From contig JAPFFF010000079.1 of the NCBI GenBank assembly GCA_039105265.1, forward strand, positions 1-64,000: DNA of 64,000 bases. The letters run 5' to 3'. Below, one piece after another: positions 31,741 through 41,658 of this stretch. Position 1 is the first letter of the stretch, and every line of letters starts with the position of its first letter. A model generated the notes under the pieces. The model was not told the origin of the DNA. It ran no database searches and was given only the letters and a program-made list of their open reading frames with translations. The position numbers and the translations under genes were made by a program. This DNA is from Tritrichomonas musculus. Taxonomy: Eukaryota > Parabasalia > Tritrichomonadida > Tritrichomonadidae.

Positions 31741-32323
31741 TTCTGATACTTGAAAAAATGTTTAATCTTTATATAATATATGAAGTAAATAAGTATGAAA
31801 ATATGATTCTCAATTATAAATCATATATCAATGATGGTTGAAAACGAATTAAGACGTCAGAGATTACGCTATTTAATCCATTTAATAACAATATAAATTT
31901 TTTGTTTCTAATTATTCATATTGTTTTTTCAATTTAATTTAAATTAAAAGTTAAATTAAAAGTATACAGATTTGTTTACTTTTAATTCCAATTGAATACA
32001 AATATATTCTGAAGAATTTCTCAATTATTTCTTTGACTTTAGAAATACTCTCAAATATTTTCTTTTAAAATTTTTTTTTTGTATGCTCCAAAATTTTTAC
32101 AATTTTTTAGGCTCTACCTCAAGCGGAGCTGTTTAATTATAACATTGAAATACTCAATGAGACAAATTAAATGTAATTTCCAGATTTTGAAAAAAGGTTT
32201 TATAATATACTTCTAAGGTGTGTTTTTATTAAAGAAATTAATACAATTTTAATTTTATTAAAACTTAACATGTAGAAAAATATGCACCACCAGAATTAAA
32301 ATTTTGAATAGTGATAATATTAT
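31741..32323. other. Intergenic, nothing recognised
   Basis: 583 bp of AT-rich spacer between tRNA-Arg and an unassigned minus-strand frame. Confidence 0.55.
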
Positions 32324-32869
32324 CTAAATTAAGGTATTTGAATCTAAATATAAAGGTTCTTTTTTCTGCAGAAAATAATAATTTTCACCAAAAATAAAAA
32401 AAAGATCCTTTTCATTCAATTTCCATATTGAATCAATATGAGGGAGAGATTTTTTTTTTGGATCGTTAAAAGTATTTTTTGAAATCAAATTCGTATTCAC
32501 CAGGTTTTCTTTCCCCTTTTGAATTTCATTATTAATGGGATCCTTATAAATTAATGATTTGATATGATCTATTTTCTCTTCAGTTTTTTCTTTGGAAGTT
32601 TTTAGTTCTTCATCCGAATCTAATTCGAAAATTTCGATTTCATTGCCGATTTGAAAAGTGATTCTTTGCATTCTAAGATTTCTTTTCTTGCGCTGCATAA
32701 AAATTAAATAAAATTTTATCAACCGTTTTATTTTCAAATAAAATTGAATGCATTTTATTTTATTTATTTTTAACATTTTTATTCTGAAATTAGAAGTGAA
32801 ATACCAAATTCGGCTGAAGGTAGGAATTATTGACATAGTATTTTTATTCAAAAAATTCAATAGATTCAA
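32324..32869 (-). CDS. Unassigned frame, up to 181 residues
   Basis: The C-terminal 124 residues look coding: MQRKKRNLRMQRITFQIGNE, then IEIFELDSDEELKTSKEKTE, and a polar helix-rich part ending ENYYFLQKKEPLYLDSNTLI. The first 57 residues are AT-driven (Ile/Lys/Phe) and probably not translated, so a start at 32698 (MQRKK) or a little later is more likely. No domain is recognised. It stands alone between tRNA-Arg and MULE copy B. Confidence 0.4.
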   Translation of the reverse strand: MNLLNFLNKNTMSIIPTFSRIWYFTSNFRIKMLKINKIKCIQFYLKIKRLIKFYLIFMQRKKRNLRMQRITFQIGNEIEIFELDSDEELKTSKEKTEEKIDHIKSLIYKDPINNEIQKGKENLVNTNLISKNTFNDPKKKSLPHIDSIWKLNEKDLFFIFGENYYFLQKKEPLYLDSNTLI

Positions 32870-33300
32870 ATCTTACAATTTGAAATGGATTTTTAATGAA
32901 TTCTCTCTTGAAATCTAGCAATTATAACCATTAATTTTTAAAGGATAAATTCTTGTATTATCCAACATTCATATATAGGTATATAAAAATAATCATTTTG
33001 CTCATGTTTAAACCAAATAATTATCTTTTACTAAAATGGGCAAATTTTACTAAAAAAAAATGTAAAATGAATAAAAATATTCTTGCATTAGACCAAGACT
33101 CATACGAAAAATAATACCATCTTTTTAATTTCGCACAAAATTGTTGATAAAGCAGCAAATAGCAGTATTATCTAAAAAGTTTACGATATAGCTGAGTTCT
33201 TATGAATAAAAAACTTTTTTTTGCAAAAGTTTATGTTTTATGTTATTGAAAAGCTTTCAAAAATTGAATGAGTGTTTCAAATAATTGAATTGATCAATTA
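32870..33300. other. Intergenic spacer left of MULE copy B
   Basis: 431 bp of AT-rich host sequence ending at the left end of the element. No gene is seen. Confidence 0.5.
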
Positions 33301-34788
33301 ATTAATATTATATAAATATTCAATTAATTAACTAATATTTATATTTAGTTAAAGATATAAATAAATTATATAATTTTAATACACTTTTATTATAGAATAA
33401 ATTATTTTTAAAAAATTGAGAGAAAAATAAATGCTTCTCAAATTATTTTTTTATGAAATAAACTAGTAAAAGTATGGAATTCTTAAAAAAATTATAAAAT
33501 AAATATAATAATGAATTATGAAAAATGAGAAAAAGTGTAATAAAATTAATTTTTATCTTCTAGGTCAAAAATATGGTCAAGATTATTATTGCTTTTCAAT
33601 GAATTATTAAAAATTAAAATATCTAAAGATCAGTCGGAAATTTTTTAAAAATATTATTCTCTCTTTATATTTATATATCATATAATAACATACTAAAAAA
33701 TAATCTGTTTTTGAATTACTTTTTATAAGTTGAACGACCTCTATGTGGCTTACTAAAGTATCTGCTATAAAATGAGTAGTCTCAAAAAGTTCGTCCTTCA
33801 GAAAAAGTTCATGATTATTTTTTGAGAGAGCATAGAATTGAGGTCGACTTTTTAAAAGCATAAATGGTCGTATAAGAATTTAGTAAACCATTCAAAAAGT
33901 AAAAAACGATAGCAGTTTTATTAGTAATATTTTGGAATCTTTTTCTTCATGAACCTGATTTTAAAGATTTTAAAATCTCTCGCTTTTAATAAGTAATGAT
34001 TGGTATGAGTCATATATTACTGCTTTCTGACTGTAATTTGGTACATCTAATTATATTTCAATTTCCAATTATTATTTATTAATAATCCAGATTAAAAACT
34101 ACATAATATATTACGGCATATATATTGGGACATTATCTCGGGGGAGTAGTCGCATATCTTGGCTACTAAATATAAAACATTAAAATAATAAGCAAATGCT
34201 GAACAATATAGTGTCGGCCATGAAATTCATTGTTTGATAATTGCAAATCGCATTTCTATTTGTTAAAACATTACCAATTTTAAATTTATTCTTCAATTTA
34301 CATATTTATCTATTTATAAGAAAAAATCATGTGTTCATAATGATTATATAAATTAAGTTTAAATTTCATGATTGTTTTATGAAAATTCCTTGAATATAAA
34401 AAAGTTATGAAATTCAAAAAGTTGAAAAATTCTTTTCACAAAAAAAAAAAAAAAAAATACAGGAATATAAAATTCCCGGAAAATAAAATCCGGAACATAC
34501 AGTTACCAAAAATTAAGAAAGTTTGTTTTTCTAGAAAAAAAAAAAAAAAAGAAAAGAAAAAGAAAAAAGAAAAAAGTTATGAAATTCAAAAAGTTGAAAA
34601 ATTCTTTTCACAAAAAAAAATAAAAAATAAAAAATACAGGAATATAAAATTCCCGGAAAATAAAATCCGGAACATACAGTTACCAAAAATTAAGAAAGTT
34701 TGTTTTTCTAGAAAAAAAAAAAAAAAAGAAAAGAAAAAGAAAAAAGAAAAAAGTTATGAAATTCAAAAAGTTGAAAAATTCTTTTCAC
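33301..34788. repeat. MULE copy B left terminal inverted repeat
   Basis: The reverse complement of 41659-43153, near-identical, differing mainly in homopolymer lengths and a few bases. It includes a 1.1 kb unique part and slightly more than two array units at its inner end. Confidence 0.9.
33607..33861 (-). other. 84-codon frame in the left MULE terminal repeat
   Basis: The frame starts MLLKSRPQFYALSKNNHELF and includes SHIEVVQLIKSNSKTDYFLV, which resembles an ankyrin helix pair (GHIEVVKLL). It is identical in both terminal repeats of copy B, while copy A is cut within it. It may be a captured host ankyrin fragment rather than a gene. Expression is unknown. Confidence 0.3.
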
Positions 34789-35082
34789 AAAAAAAAATAA
34801 AAAATAAAAAATACAGGAATATAAAATTCCCGGAAAATAAAATCCGGAACATACAGTTACCAAAAATTAAGAAAGTTTGTTTTTCTAGAAAAAAAAAAAA
34901 AAGAAAAGAAAAAGAAAAAAGAAAAAAGTTATGAAATTCAAAAAGTTGAAAAATTCTTTTCACAAAAAAAAAAAAAAAAATAAAAAATACAGGAATATAA
35001 AATTCCCGGAAAATAAAATCCGGAACATACAGTTACCAAAAATTAGGAAAGTTTGTTTTTCTAGAAAAAAAAAAAAAAAAAA
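34403..35082 (+). repeat. MULE minisatellite array, copy B, outer block (4 units)
   Basis: Four units of about 175 bp, each with AGTTATGAAATTCAAAAAG, the CCGGAA/TTCCCGG quasi-palindrome and TTTTTCTAGAAAAA. Copy A has three units here. The first two belong to the terminal inverted repeat. Confidence 0.92.
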
Positions 35083-35555
35083 GAGGAATTCTTTATAGCA
35101 CATACAACTTTTTCAGAAGAAAATAATCGTCCATTTTTTCGAGCTTTATTTTACATAGAAAAGATTAAAAGTTCATTGTATTTTTTATTGATTTCTTAAT
35201 TTATGCCATTTAGAGAATATGTTAAAGGCGAAATAATCGAAAATTTTCAAAAATGAGATTATTATTTGATTAATAATTCTTCTCAAAAATGGTTGATTTA
35301 GAGAATCAAATGGCTTGTTGGGCTTCCTAAATTGATAAAATTTAGGATTTAATGGTTAAAATCAATATTAAATAAGAAAACAAATATTTTTAAATTATTT
35401 TAAAGGAATAAAAAAAGCATGAATAGGGGGTCATGCTATTTTGTTTAAAAAATATTAATTTTAATTTCTCAAAAAGTTTATCTGGACCATATATACATAC
35501 AAAAAGTTCTCTGTGCTGCAGCACTGTGCTAAAAAATTACACCCAAAAAAAAAAA
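35083..35555 (+). other. Unique spacer inside the MULE array, copy B
   Basis: Non-repetitive, the reverse complement of the spacer in copy A. A CTGCAGCACTGTGC stretch near 35516 stands out from the surrounding AT-rich sequence. No convincing gene. Confidence 0.65.
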
Positions 35556-36800
35556 AGAAAAAGAAAAAAGAAAAAAGTTATGAAATTCAAAAAGTTGAAA
35601 AATTTTTTTCACAAAAAAAAAAAAATAAAAAATACAGGAATATAAAATTCCCGGAAAATAAAATCCGGAACATACAGTTACCAAAAATTAGGAAAGTTTT
35701 TTTTTTTTTTTTTCTAGAAAAAAAAAAGAAAAAGAAAAAAGTTATGAAATTCAAAAAGTTGAAAAATTCTTTTCACAAAAAAAAAAAAAAATAAAAAATA
35801 CAGGAATATAAAATTCCCGGAAAATAAAATCCGGAACATACAGTTACCAAAAATTAAGAAAGTTTGTTTTTCTAGAAAAAAAAAAAAAAAAAAAAGAAAA
35901 GAAAAAGAAAAAAGTTATGAAATTCAAAAAGTTGAAAAATTCTTTTCACAAAAAAAAAAAAAAATAAAAAATACAGGAATATAAAATTCCCGGAAAATAA
36001 AATCCGGAACATACAGTTACCAAAAATTAAGAAAGTTTGTTTTTCTAGAAAAAAAAAAAAAAAGAAAAGAAAAAGAAAAAAGAAAAAAGTTATGAAATTC
36101 AAAAAGTTGAAAAATTCTTTTCACAAAAAAAAAAAAAAAAAATAAAAAATACAGGAATATAAAATTCCCGGAAAATAAAATCCGGAACATACAGTTACCA
36201 AAAATTAGGAAAGTTTTTTTTTTTTTTTCTAGAAAAAAAAAAAGAAAAAGAAAAAAGTTATGAAATTCAAAAAGTTGAAAAATTCTTTTCACAAAAAAAA
36301 AAAAAAATAAAAAATACAGGAATATAAAATTCCCGGAAAATAAAATCCGGAACATACAGTTACCAAAAATTAAGAAAGTTTGTTTTTCTAGAAAAAAAAA
36401 AAAAAAAAAAAAAAAAGAAAAGAAAAAGAAAAAAGTTATGAAATTCAAAAAGTTGAAAAATTCTTTTCACAAAAAAAAAAAAAAAAAAAATAAAAAATAC
36501 AGGAATATAAAAATCCCGGAAAATAAAATCCGGAACATACAGTTACCAAAAATTAGGAAAGTTTTTTTTTTTCTAGAAAAAAAAAAAAAAAAAAAAAGAA
36601 AAAAGTTATGAAATTCAAAAAGTTGAAAAATTCTTTTCACAAAAAAAAAAAAAATAAAAATAAAAAATACAGGAATATAAAATTCCCGGAAAATAAAATC
36701 CGGAACATACAGTTACCAAAAATTAAGAAAGTTTTTTTTCTAAAAAAAAAAAAAAAAAAAAAATAACAGAAAAAAGTTATAAAATTCAAAAAGCTGAAAA
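35556..36800 (+). repeat. MULE minisatellite array, copy B, inner block (7 units)
   Basis: Seven further units. A partial unit, GTTATAAAATTCAAAAAGCT then GAAAA, at 36776-36800 directly precedes the transposase ATG, so the array looks like repeated duplication of the gene's 5' flank. Length variation lies in the A and T runs. Confidence 0.92.
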
Positions 36801-39176
36801 ATGGAATTATTAGATCTCCAAGACATAATAAATGATTCAACTGAATTACTCGAAAATCCTACTCTAAAGTACCCGCCAGGTTCGGTTTTACTTTATTACA
36901 AATCCAAAACAGAAAATATGTTAAATACATTCTGCACATATTATAAAGCTAGAAGTAACATTGAAATTGTTCCGATCGATTATGAAAAATTTGACGCTTT
37001 TTCTTTTATTGATTTTGCCCTCGCACTAAATGAAAATGGACTTTATTATTTTTATGTAAAAGAACCAGTCAAAACAATTTCTCATTCAAGAGATGCTAAA
37101 GTTGAAGTTTACAGAAAATCCAAATTTGAAAATACTCCTCCTGAAGATGAGTTCGCGTTCAAAATAAAAATTACTGAAAATTTTAGAGACATTCAGGTTT
37201 ATGTTAAAAATCTAATGAGCAGATTTGACTATACAGATATCGAAGGAAATAAGCATATTACATTTGTAAAAAGCAAATGGGACCATTTTCAAATATGCAA
37301 TTATTATGGCCAAATCAGGAAAGATTCTTTATTCTACAACATTGCAATATATTTTGCAAACGAGAAACGCCATTGTCCAAGTAGCCTACGCTCAATATTT
37401 ATAAACTTTCAAAGTGATCCCATAAAAAACAAGAAAAAAAGAATTGGACAAACAGACGATTTCATAGAAATGATCATGTCATTCCCTGGCGTTGTTAAGA
37501 TTAATTTACAGAAAAAATTGAACTCAGGATATTCTTTCAAAATTGATCCAAAATGGAAAGAATATCAGAATGTATTTATCAGTTCTCAGATAAATAATAA
37601 TGAAGAATATTCAATTCATTCATTCGTTGTTCTTTTTCCATGGGCAAGAAGCATTATCGATAATTGCTATTTCTTAGAGATGGATGCTTGCTTTAAATCT
37701 TTAAAGCCTTATTGCTTTTCTATATGTAATGGAATTCATATGAATGAATCGTACCCAATGGGAATGTCAATTTGCCCGTCTGAAGCAGAAATTCTGTATC
37801 AAATATTTGTTGATGCTAGTTCCGAATTTAAAATAAAAAATGAAATATGGAAATCCAAAACTTTGTTGTCAGACATGCATCCTTCGTTATGCTGTTTTGC
37901 AAAAAAAAATTGCAAAGAACACTTTTTTTGCCATCGCCATATTTATGAATATTTTGGGGCAAATTCAGCACTATATTTCTTTGTTGCAAGGCTATTAAAG
38001 TGCTATTCTTTTGAAGAGTATGATGATATAAGATTAGACATTATCCAGCAGTCAAAAGCTTATTACAATGAAAAGAAAACTAAATACGTAGATAAAATGG
38101 ATGAAAACTTTATCAAAAAATACAAAAAGCTTCAAAAAATGCTATCAATAGACCAAACTAAAAAAGATAGTAAATGGCATTACAGCCATTGGGCACTTTG
38201 GACTCGTTCAGAATTTGGTGTTTCAACGTGCTCCAATCATTCAGAGGGCTTTCATACAGGAGCTAACAAAGTGAATTCGAATAATGAAAATTTTTGTTCT
38301 AGAGTATCAAATTTGCTCAAAAAAGTAATTGGTCACGCAAACAATATTTCCCTGAACCATGGCAAATCTCTTCACGCCAAATGCAAAAAAATGAGAGAGA
38401 ACATAATTTCAAAATTACAAAATACTTATTGTGACCTCAGTTATTTTTGCAATACTGAGTGTAAGTGCAAAAAAGATGAATTTCTTTCTTCATTATATGG
38501 AACCAAAGTCGATTGCGAACACAAAATCTTTCAAAATTGTGCCAAGTACATAGAAAAAATTGATATAGATAAAAAAGTTATGAAAGAAATAATCTTAACC
38601 ATTCTTGTGAAAGACGAAGAAACACCACATCAAAAAATTGAGAACAAAATAATCGATCTTAAAAAAGAAATCATGGAAAAATACAAAATAAAACCCGACG
38701 ATCATTCAAACATTGAGGATTTAATAAAATCTGTATTAATGTGCTTTCAAATAAAACCAAATTCAGGCATTCAATTTGAAATTGATTATAATTTTCAAAA
38801 ATTGATAATTGAAAAAAAAGAAGAAACAATAGATTTTAGTAAAAGAAATAACAATAGCAATAACAGCAATAACAATAACAAAATCAAAGAAAAAAGTAAA
38901 ATAAAAAAAGATGATAATGATTTTTGGTTCCAAGATATAACTTCAGATGTCATTAAAAAAGCACATAAATTAAAATATGAAACTCTTTGGGAAATTGAGT
39001 ATTTCTATCCAAAATTAAAAGAAGAGAACTTATCTATTAAAATTGTTGATTTCAATTATAGAAAATTCTTTTTTCAAAGAGATGAAAATGAATTGATATA
39101 TACATTTCCCCAATTTAAAATAAGCTGTTGGAAGGATGCCGATAATTCAATGCAATCAACGAAATTTTTCGATTGA
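36801..39176 (+). CDS. MULE-type transposase (copy B)
   Basis: 791 residues, identical to copy A. The putative catalytic Asp residues lie at about 295 (LEMDACFKS) and 358 (LLSDMHPSL), with FFCHRH at about 377 and a SWIM-like CxC...CxH at about 554-574; a Cys cluster (YFCNTECKC) precedes it. The enzyme would bind the terminal repeats and cut and rejoin the element. The ATG is immediately downstream of an array unit, and an inverted near-copy of the same 26 bp lies at 39312-39337, after the stop codon. The frame is whole, so the element may still be mobile. The third catalytic residue is not assigned. Confidence 0.82.
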   Translation: MELLDLQDIINDSTELLENPTLKYPPGSVLLYYKSKTENMLNTFCTYYKARSNIEIVPIDYEKFDAFSFIDFALALNENGLYYFYVKEPVKTISHSRDAKVEVYRKSKFENTPPEDEFAFKIKITENFRDIQVYVKNLMSRFDYTDIEGNKHITFVKSKWDHFQICNYYGQIRKDSLFYNIAIYFANEKRHCPSSLRSIFINFQSDPIKNKKKRIGQTDDFIEMIMSFPGVVKINLQKKLNSGYSFKIDPKWKEYQNVFISSQINNNEEYSIHSFVVLFPWARSIIDNCYFLEMDACFKSLKPYCFSICNGIHMNESYPMGMSICPSEAEILYQIFVDASSEFKIKNEIWKSKTLLSDMHPSLCCFAKKNCKEHFFCHRHIYEYFGANSALYFFVARLLKCYSFEEYDDIRLDIIQQSKAYYNEKKTKYVDKMDENFIKKYKKLQKMLSIDQTKKDSKWHYSHWALWTRSEFGVSTCSNHSEGFHTGANKVNSNNENFCSRVSNLLKKVIGHANNISLNHGKSLHAKCKKMRENIISKLQNTYCDLSYFCNTECKCKKDEFLSSLYGTKVDCEHKIFQNCAKYIEKIDIDKKVMKEIILTILVKDEETPHQKIENKIIDLKKEIMEKYKIKPDDHSNIEDLIKSVLMCFQIKPNSGIQFEIDYNFQKLIIEKKEETIDFSKRNNNSNNSNNNNKIKEKSKIKKDDNDFWFQDITSDVIKKAHKLKYETLWEIEYFYPKLKEENLSIKIVDFNYRKFFFQRDENELIYTFPQFKISCWKDADNSMQSTKFFD

Positions 39177-39450
39177 ACCAATTGATCAAAGCATGAATGT
39201 TTAATAAATAAACAATTGAATTTAAATAATTATCATTATATAGATATATCAATTATTTTTTTTTAGTAATATTTAATATAAATTCAAAAATTTTTCTTTA
39301 TTAATAAAAAATTTTTCAACTTTTTGAATTTTATAACCTTTTACACTATTTTGTTTTTCCTTCAATATTTTTCCCAGTGATGTATTTTCGATTTTTGTTC
39401 TTCCAATTTTTCACTTCAAAATTTTTTTTATTAAAATTAAAAATTTTTAT
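39177..39450. other. MULE region between transposase and foldback
   Basis: A short unique stretch. TTTTTCAACTTTTTGAATTT plus TATAAC at 39312-39337 is an inverted near-copy of the 5' flank of the transposase. Confidence 0.6.
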
Positions 39451-39654
39451 TCAATTAAAAATTGAGAGAAAAATTACTTTTTGAATACTCTATTCTAAAA
39501 AAGCGCCATTATTTTTTTTCCCAAAAGCGTGCGTTTTCATTACTCCATTAAAGATCGAATCCTAGTTGTTCATATTCCACGTGGGCAAAAAGGGAAGTGG
39601 AGGAAGTCAATGCGTGTGGGGGAAGATCTCTTGAATAATCCATTTACAGGATTA

Positions 39655-39912
39655 CTGTAAAACCTCAAATTTCAACAGAAGGATTCCTTATTCTGTTGAG
39701 TCAAAAATTACCGAAATACGATGATACCTCAAATTTCAACAGAAAGATTCCTTATTCTGTTGAGTCAATAATTACCGAAATACGGCGATACCTCAAATTT
39801 CAACAGAAAGATTCCTTATTCTGTTGAGTCAATAATTACCGAAATACGGCGATACCTCAAATTTCAACAGAAAGATTCCTTATTCTGTTGAGTCAATAAT
39901 TACCGAAATGCT
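39655..39912 (-). repeat. 64 bp hairpin repeat array, left arm (about 4 units)
   Basis: Units in the orientation opposite to the right arm, each with CAACAGA ... TCTGTTG hairpin stems. The first unit is a diverged edge copy that matches the outermost unit of the right arm. Confidence 0.9.
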
Positions 39913-40611
39913 GTATTTTCTTATATTGTAGCAATCATGCCACTAATTTAACTGATTAATAAATATATATTTAATTAATGATTTTCTTTCTTTTCTTTGA
40001 AATTCTTCTTTTTCTAACTTCATCTTGCTTTTTTCCCTACTTCAACATTTGTCTTTCTTTTCTAAATTCATCATCTTTCTCTTCTTTTAATTTCCTATTT
40101 ATCATCTTTATCTTTTCTCTTTATCATCTTTATCTTTTCTCTTTATCATCTTTATCTTTTCTCTTTATCTTTCTTTAGCATTTATATATCTCTTTTTCAA
40201 TTTCTATATCTCTTAGCTTCAACTTCTTATTTTTTCATCTTCTTCTTATTAAATAATTATTTTATGTTTGGCTTTGCTTAATAATTATTTATCTTTACAA
40301 TATAATTTTACTGAATAAAAGAAAGATGATGGCTTTAGTAAAAGAAAGATAAATGCTGAATTATAAAAAGATAATGACTTAATAAAAATAATGTTAACGA
40401 AGATAAAGAGAAAAGATAAAGATGATAAATAGGAAATTAAAAGAAGAGAAAGATGATGAATTTAGAAAAGAAAGACAAATGTTGAAGTAGGGAAAAAAGC
40501 AAGATGAAGTTAGAAAAAGAAGAATTTCAAAGAAAAGAAAGAAAATCATTAATTAAATATATATTTATTAATCAGTTAAATTAGTGGCATGATTGCTACA
40601 ATATAAGAAAA

Positions 40612-41452
40612 TACAGCATTTCGGTAATTATTGACTCAACAGAATAAGGAATCTTTCTGTTGAAATTTGAGGTATCACCGTATTTCGGTAATTATTGACT
40701 CAACAGAATAAGGAATCTTTCTGTTGAAATTTGAGGTATCGCCGTATTTCGGTAATTATTGACTCAACAGAATAAGGAATCTTTCTGTTGAAATTTGAGG
40801 TATCGCCGTATTTCGGTAATTATTGACTCAACAGAATAAGGAATCTTTCTGTTGAAATTTGAGGTATCGCCGTATTTCGGTAATTATTGACTCAACAGAA
40901 TAAGGAATCTTTCTGTTGAAATTTGAGGTATCACCGTATTTCGGTAATTATTGACTCAACAGAATGAGGAATCTTTCTGTTGAAATTTGAGGTATCACCG
41001 TATTTCGGTAATTATTGACTCAACAGAATAAGGAATCTTTCTGTTGAAATTTGAGGTATCACCGTATTTCGGTAATTATTGACTCAACAGAATAAGGAAT
41101 CTTTCTGTTGAAATTTGAGGTATCACCGTATTTCGGTAATTATTGACTCAACAGAATAAGGAATCTTTCTGTTGAAATTTGAGGTATCACCGTATTTCGG
41201 TAATTATTGACTCAACAGAATGAGGAATCTTTCTGTTGAAATTTGAGGTATCGCCGTATTTCGGTAATTATTGACTCAACAGAATAAGGAATCTTTCTGT
41301 TGAAATTTGAGGTATCACCGTATTTCGGTAATTATTGACTCAACAGAATAAGGAATCTTTCTGTTGAAATTTGAGGTATCACCGTATTTCGGTAATTTTT
41401 GACTCAACAGAATGAGGAATCCTTCTGTTGAAATTTGAGGTTTTACAGTAAT
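40612..41452 (+). repeat. 64 bp hairpin repeat array, right arm (about 13 units)
   Basis: The anchor CGGTAATTATTGACTC recurs exactly every 64 bp (for example 40622 and 40686). Each unit carries CAACAGA-N12-TCTGTTG, a 7 bp stem hairpin, and units differ mainly at GCCG/ACCG and AATAAGG/AATGAGG. The low divergence implies recent expansion or homogenisation. Confidence 0.93.
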
Positions 41453-41658
41453 CCTGTAAATGGATTATTCAAGAGATCTTCCCCCACACGCATTGACTTC
41501 CTCCACTTCCCTTTTTGCCCACGTGGAATATGAACAACTAGGATTCGATCTTTAATGGAGTAATGAAAACGCACGCTTTTGGGAAAAAAAATAATGGCGC
41601 TTTTTTAGAATAGAGTATTCAAAAAGTAATTTTTCTCTCAATTTTAATTTGCTTTCAT

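Larger units (their letters stand above)
39451..41652. mobile_element. Foldback (inverted-repeat) structure nested in MULE copy B
   Basis: The two ends (about 39461-39660 and 41425-41643) are near-perfect inverted repeats with a GC-richer part (AAAAGCGTGCGTTTTCATTA, CACGTGGGCAAAAAGG). Inward follow 64 bp tandem repeats (about 4 units in the left arm, about 13 in the right). A second inverted pair comes next (about 39905-40145 and 40410-40630, CT-rich against GA-rich), then a loop of about 270 bp. Nearly the whole 2.2 kb can fold back on itself. No protein is encoded. Either a non-autonomous foldback transposon inserted here, or it is an integral part of the MULE; no clear target duplication is seen. 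Confidence 0.75.

Noticed and set aside
40612-41452. Regular 64 bp repeats resembling a CRISPR array
   Set aside because: There are no variable spacers; whole units are near identical, the mirror array lies in an inverted arm, and the genome is eukaryotic.
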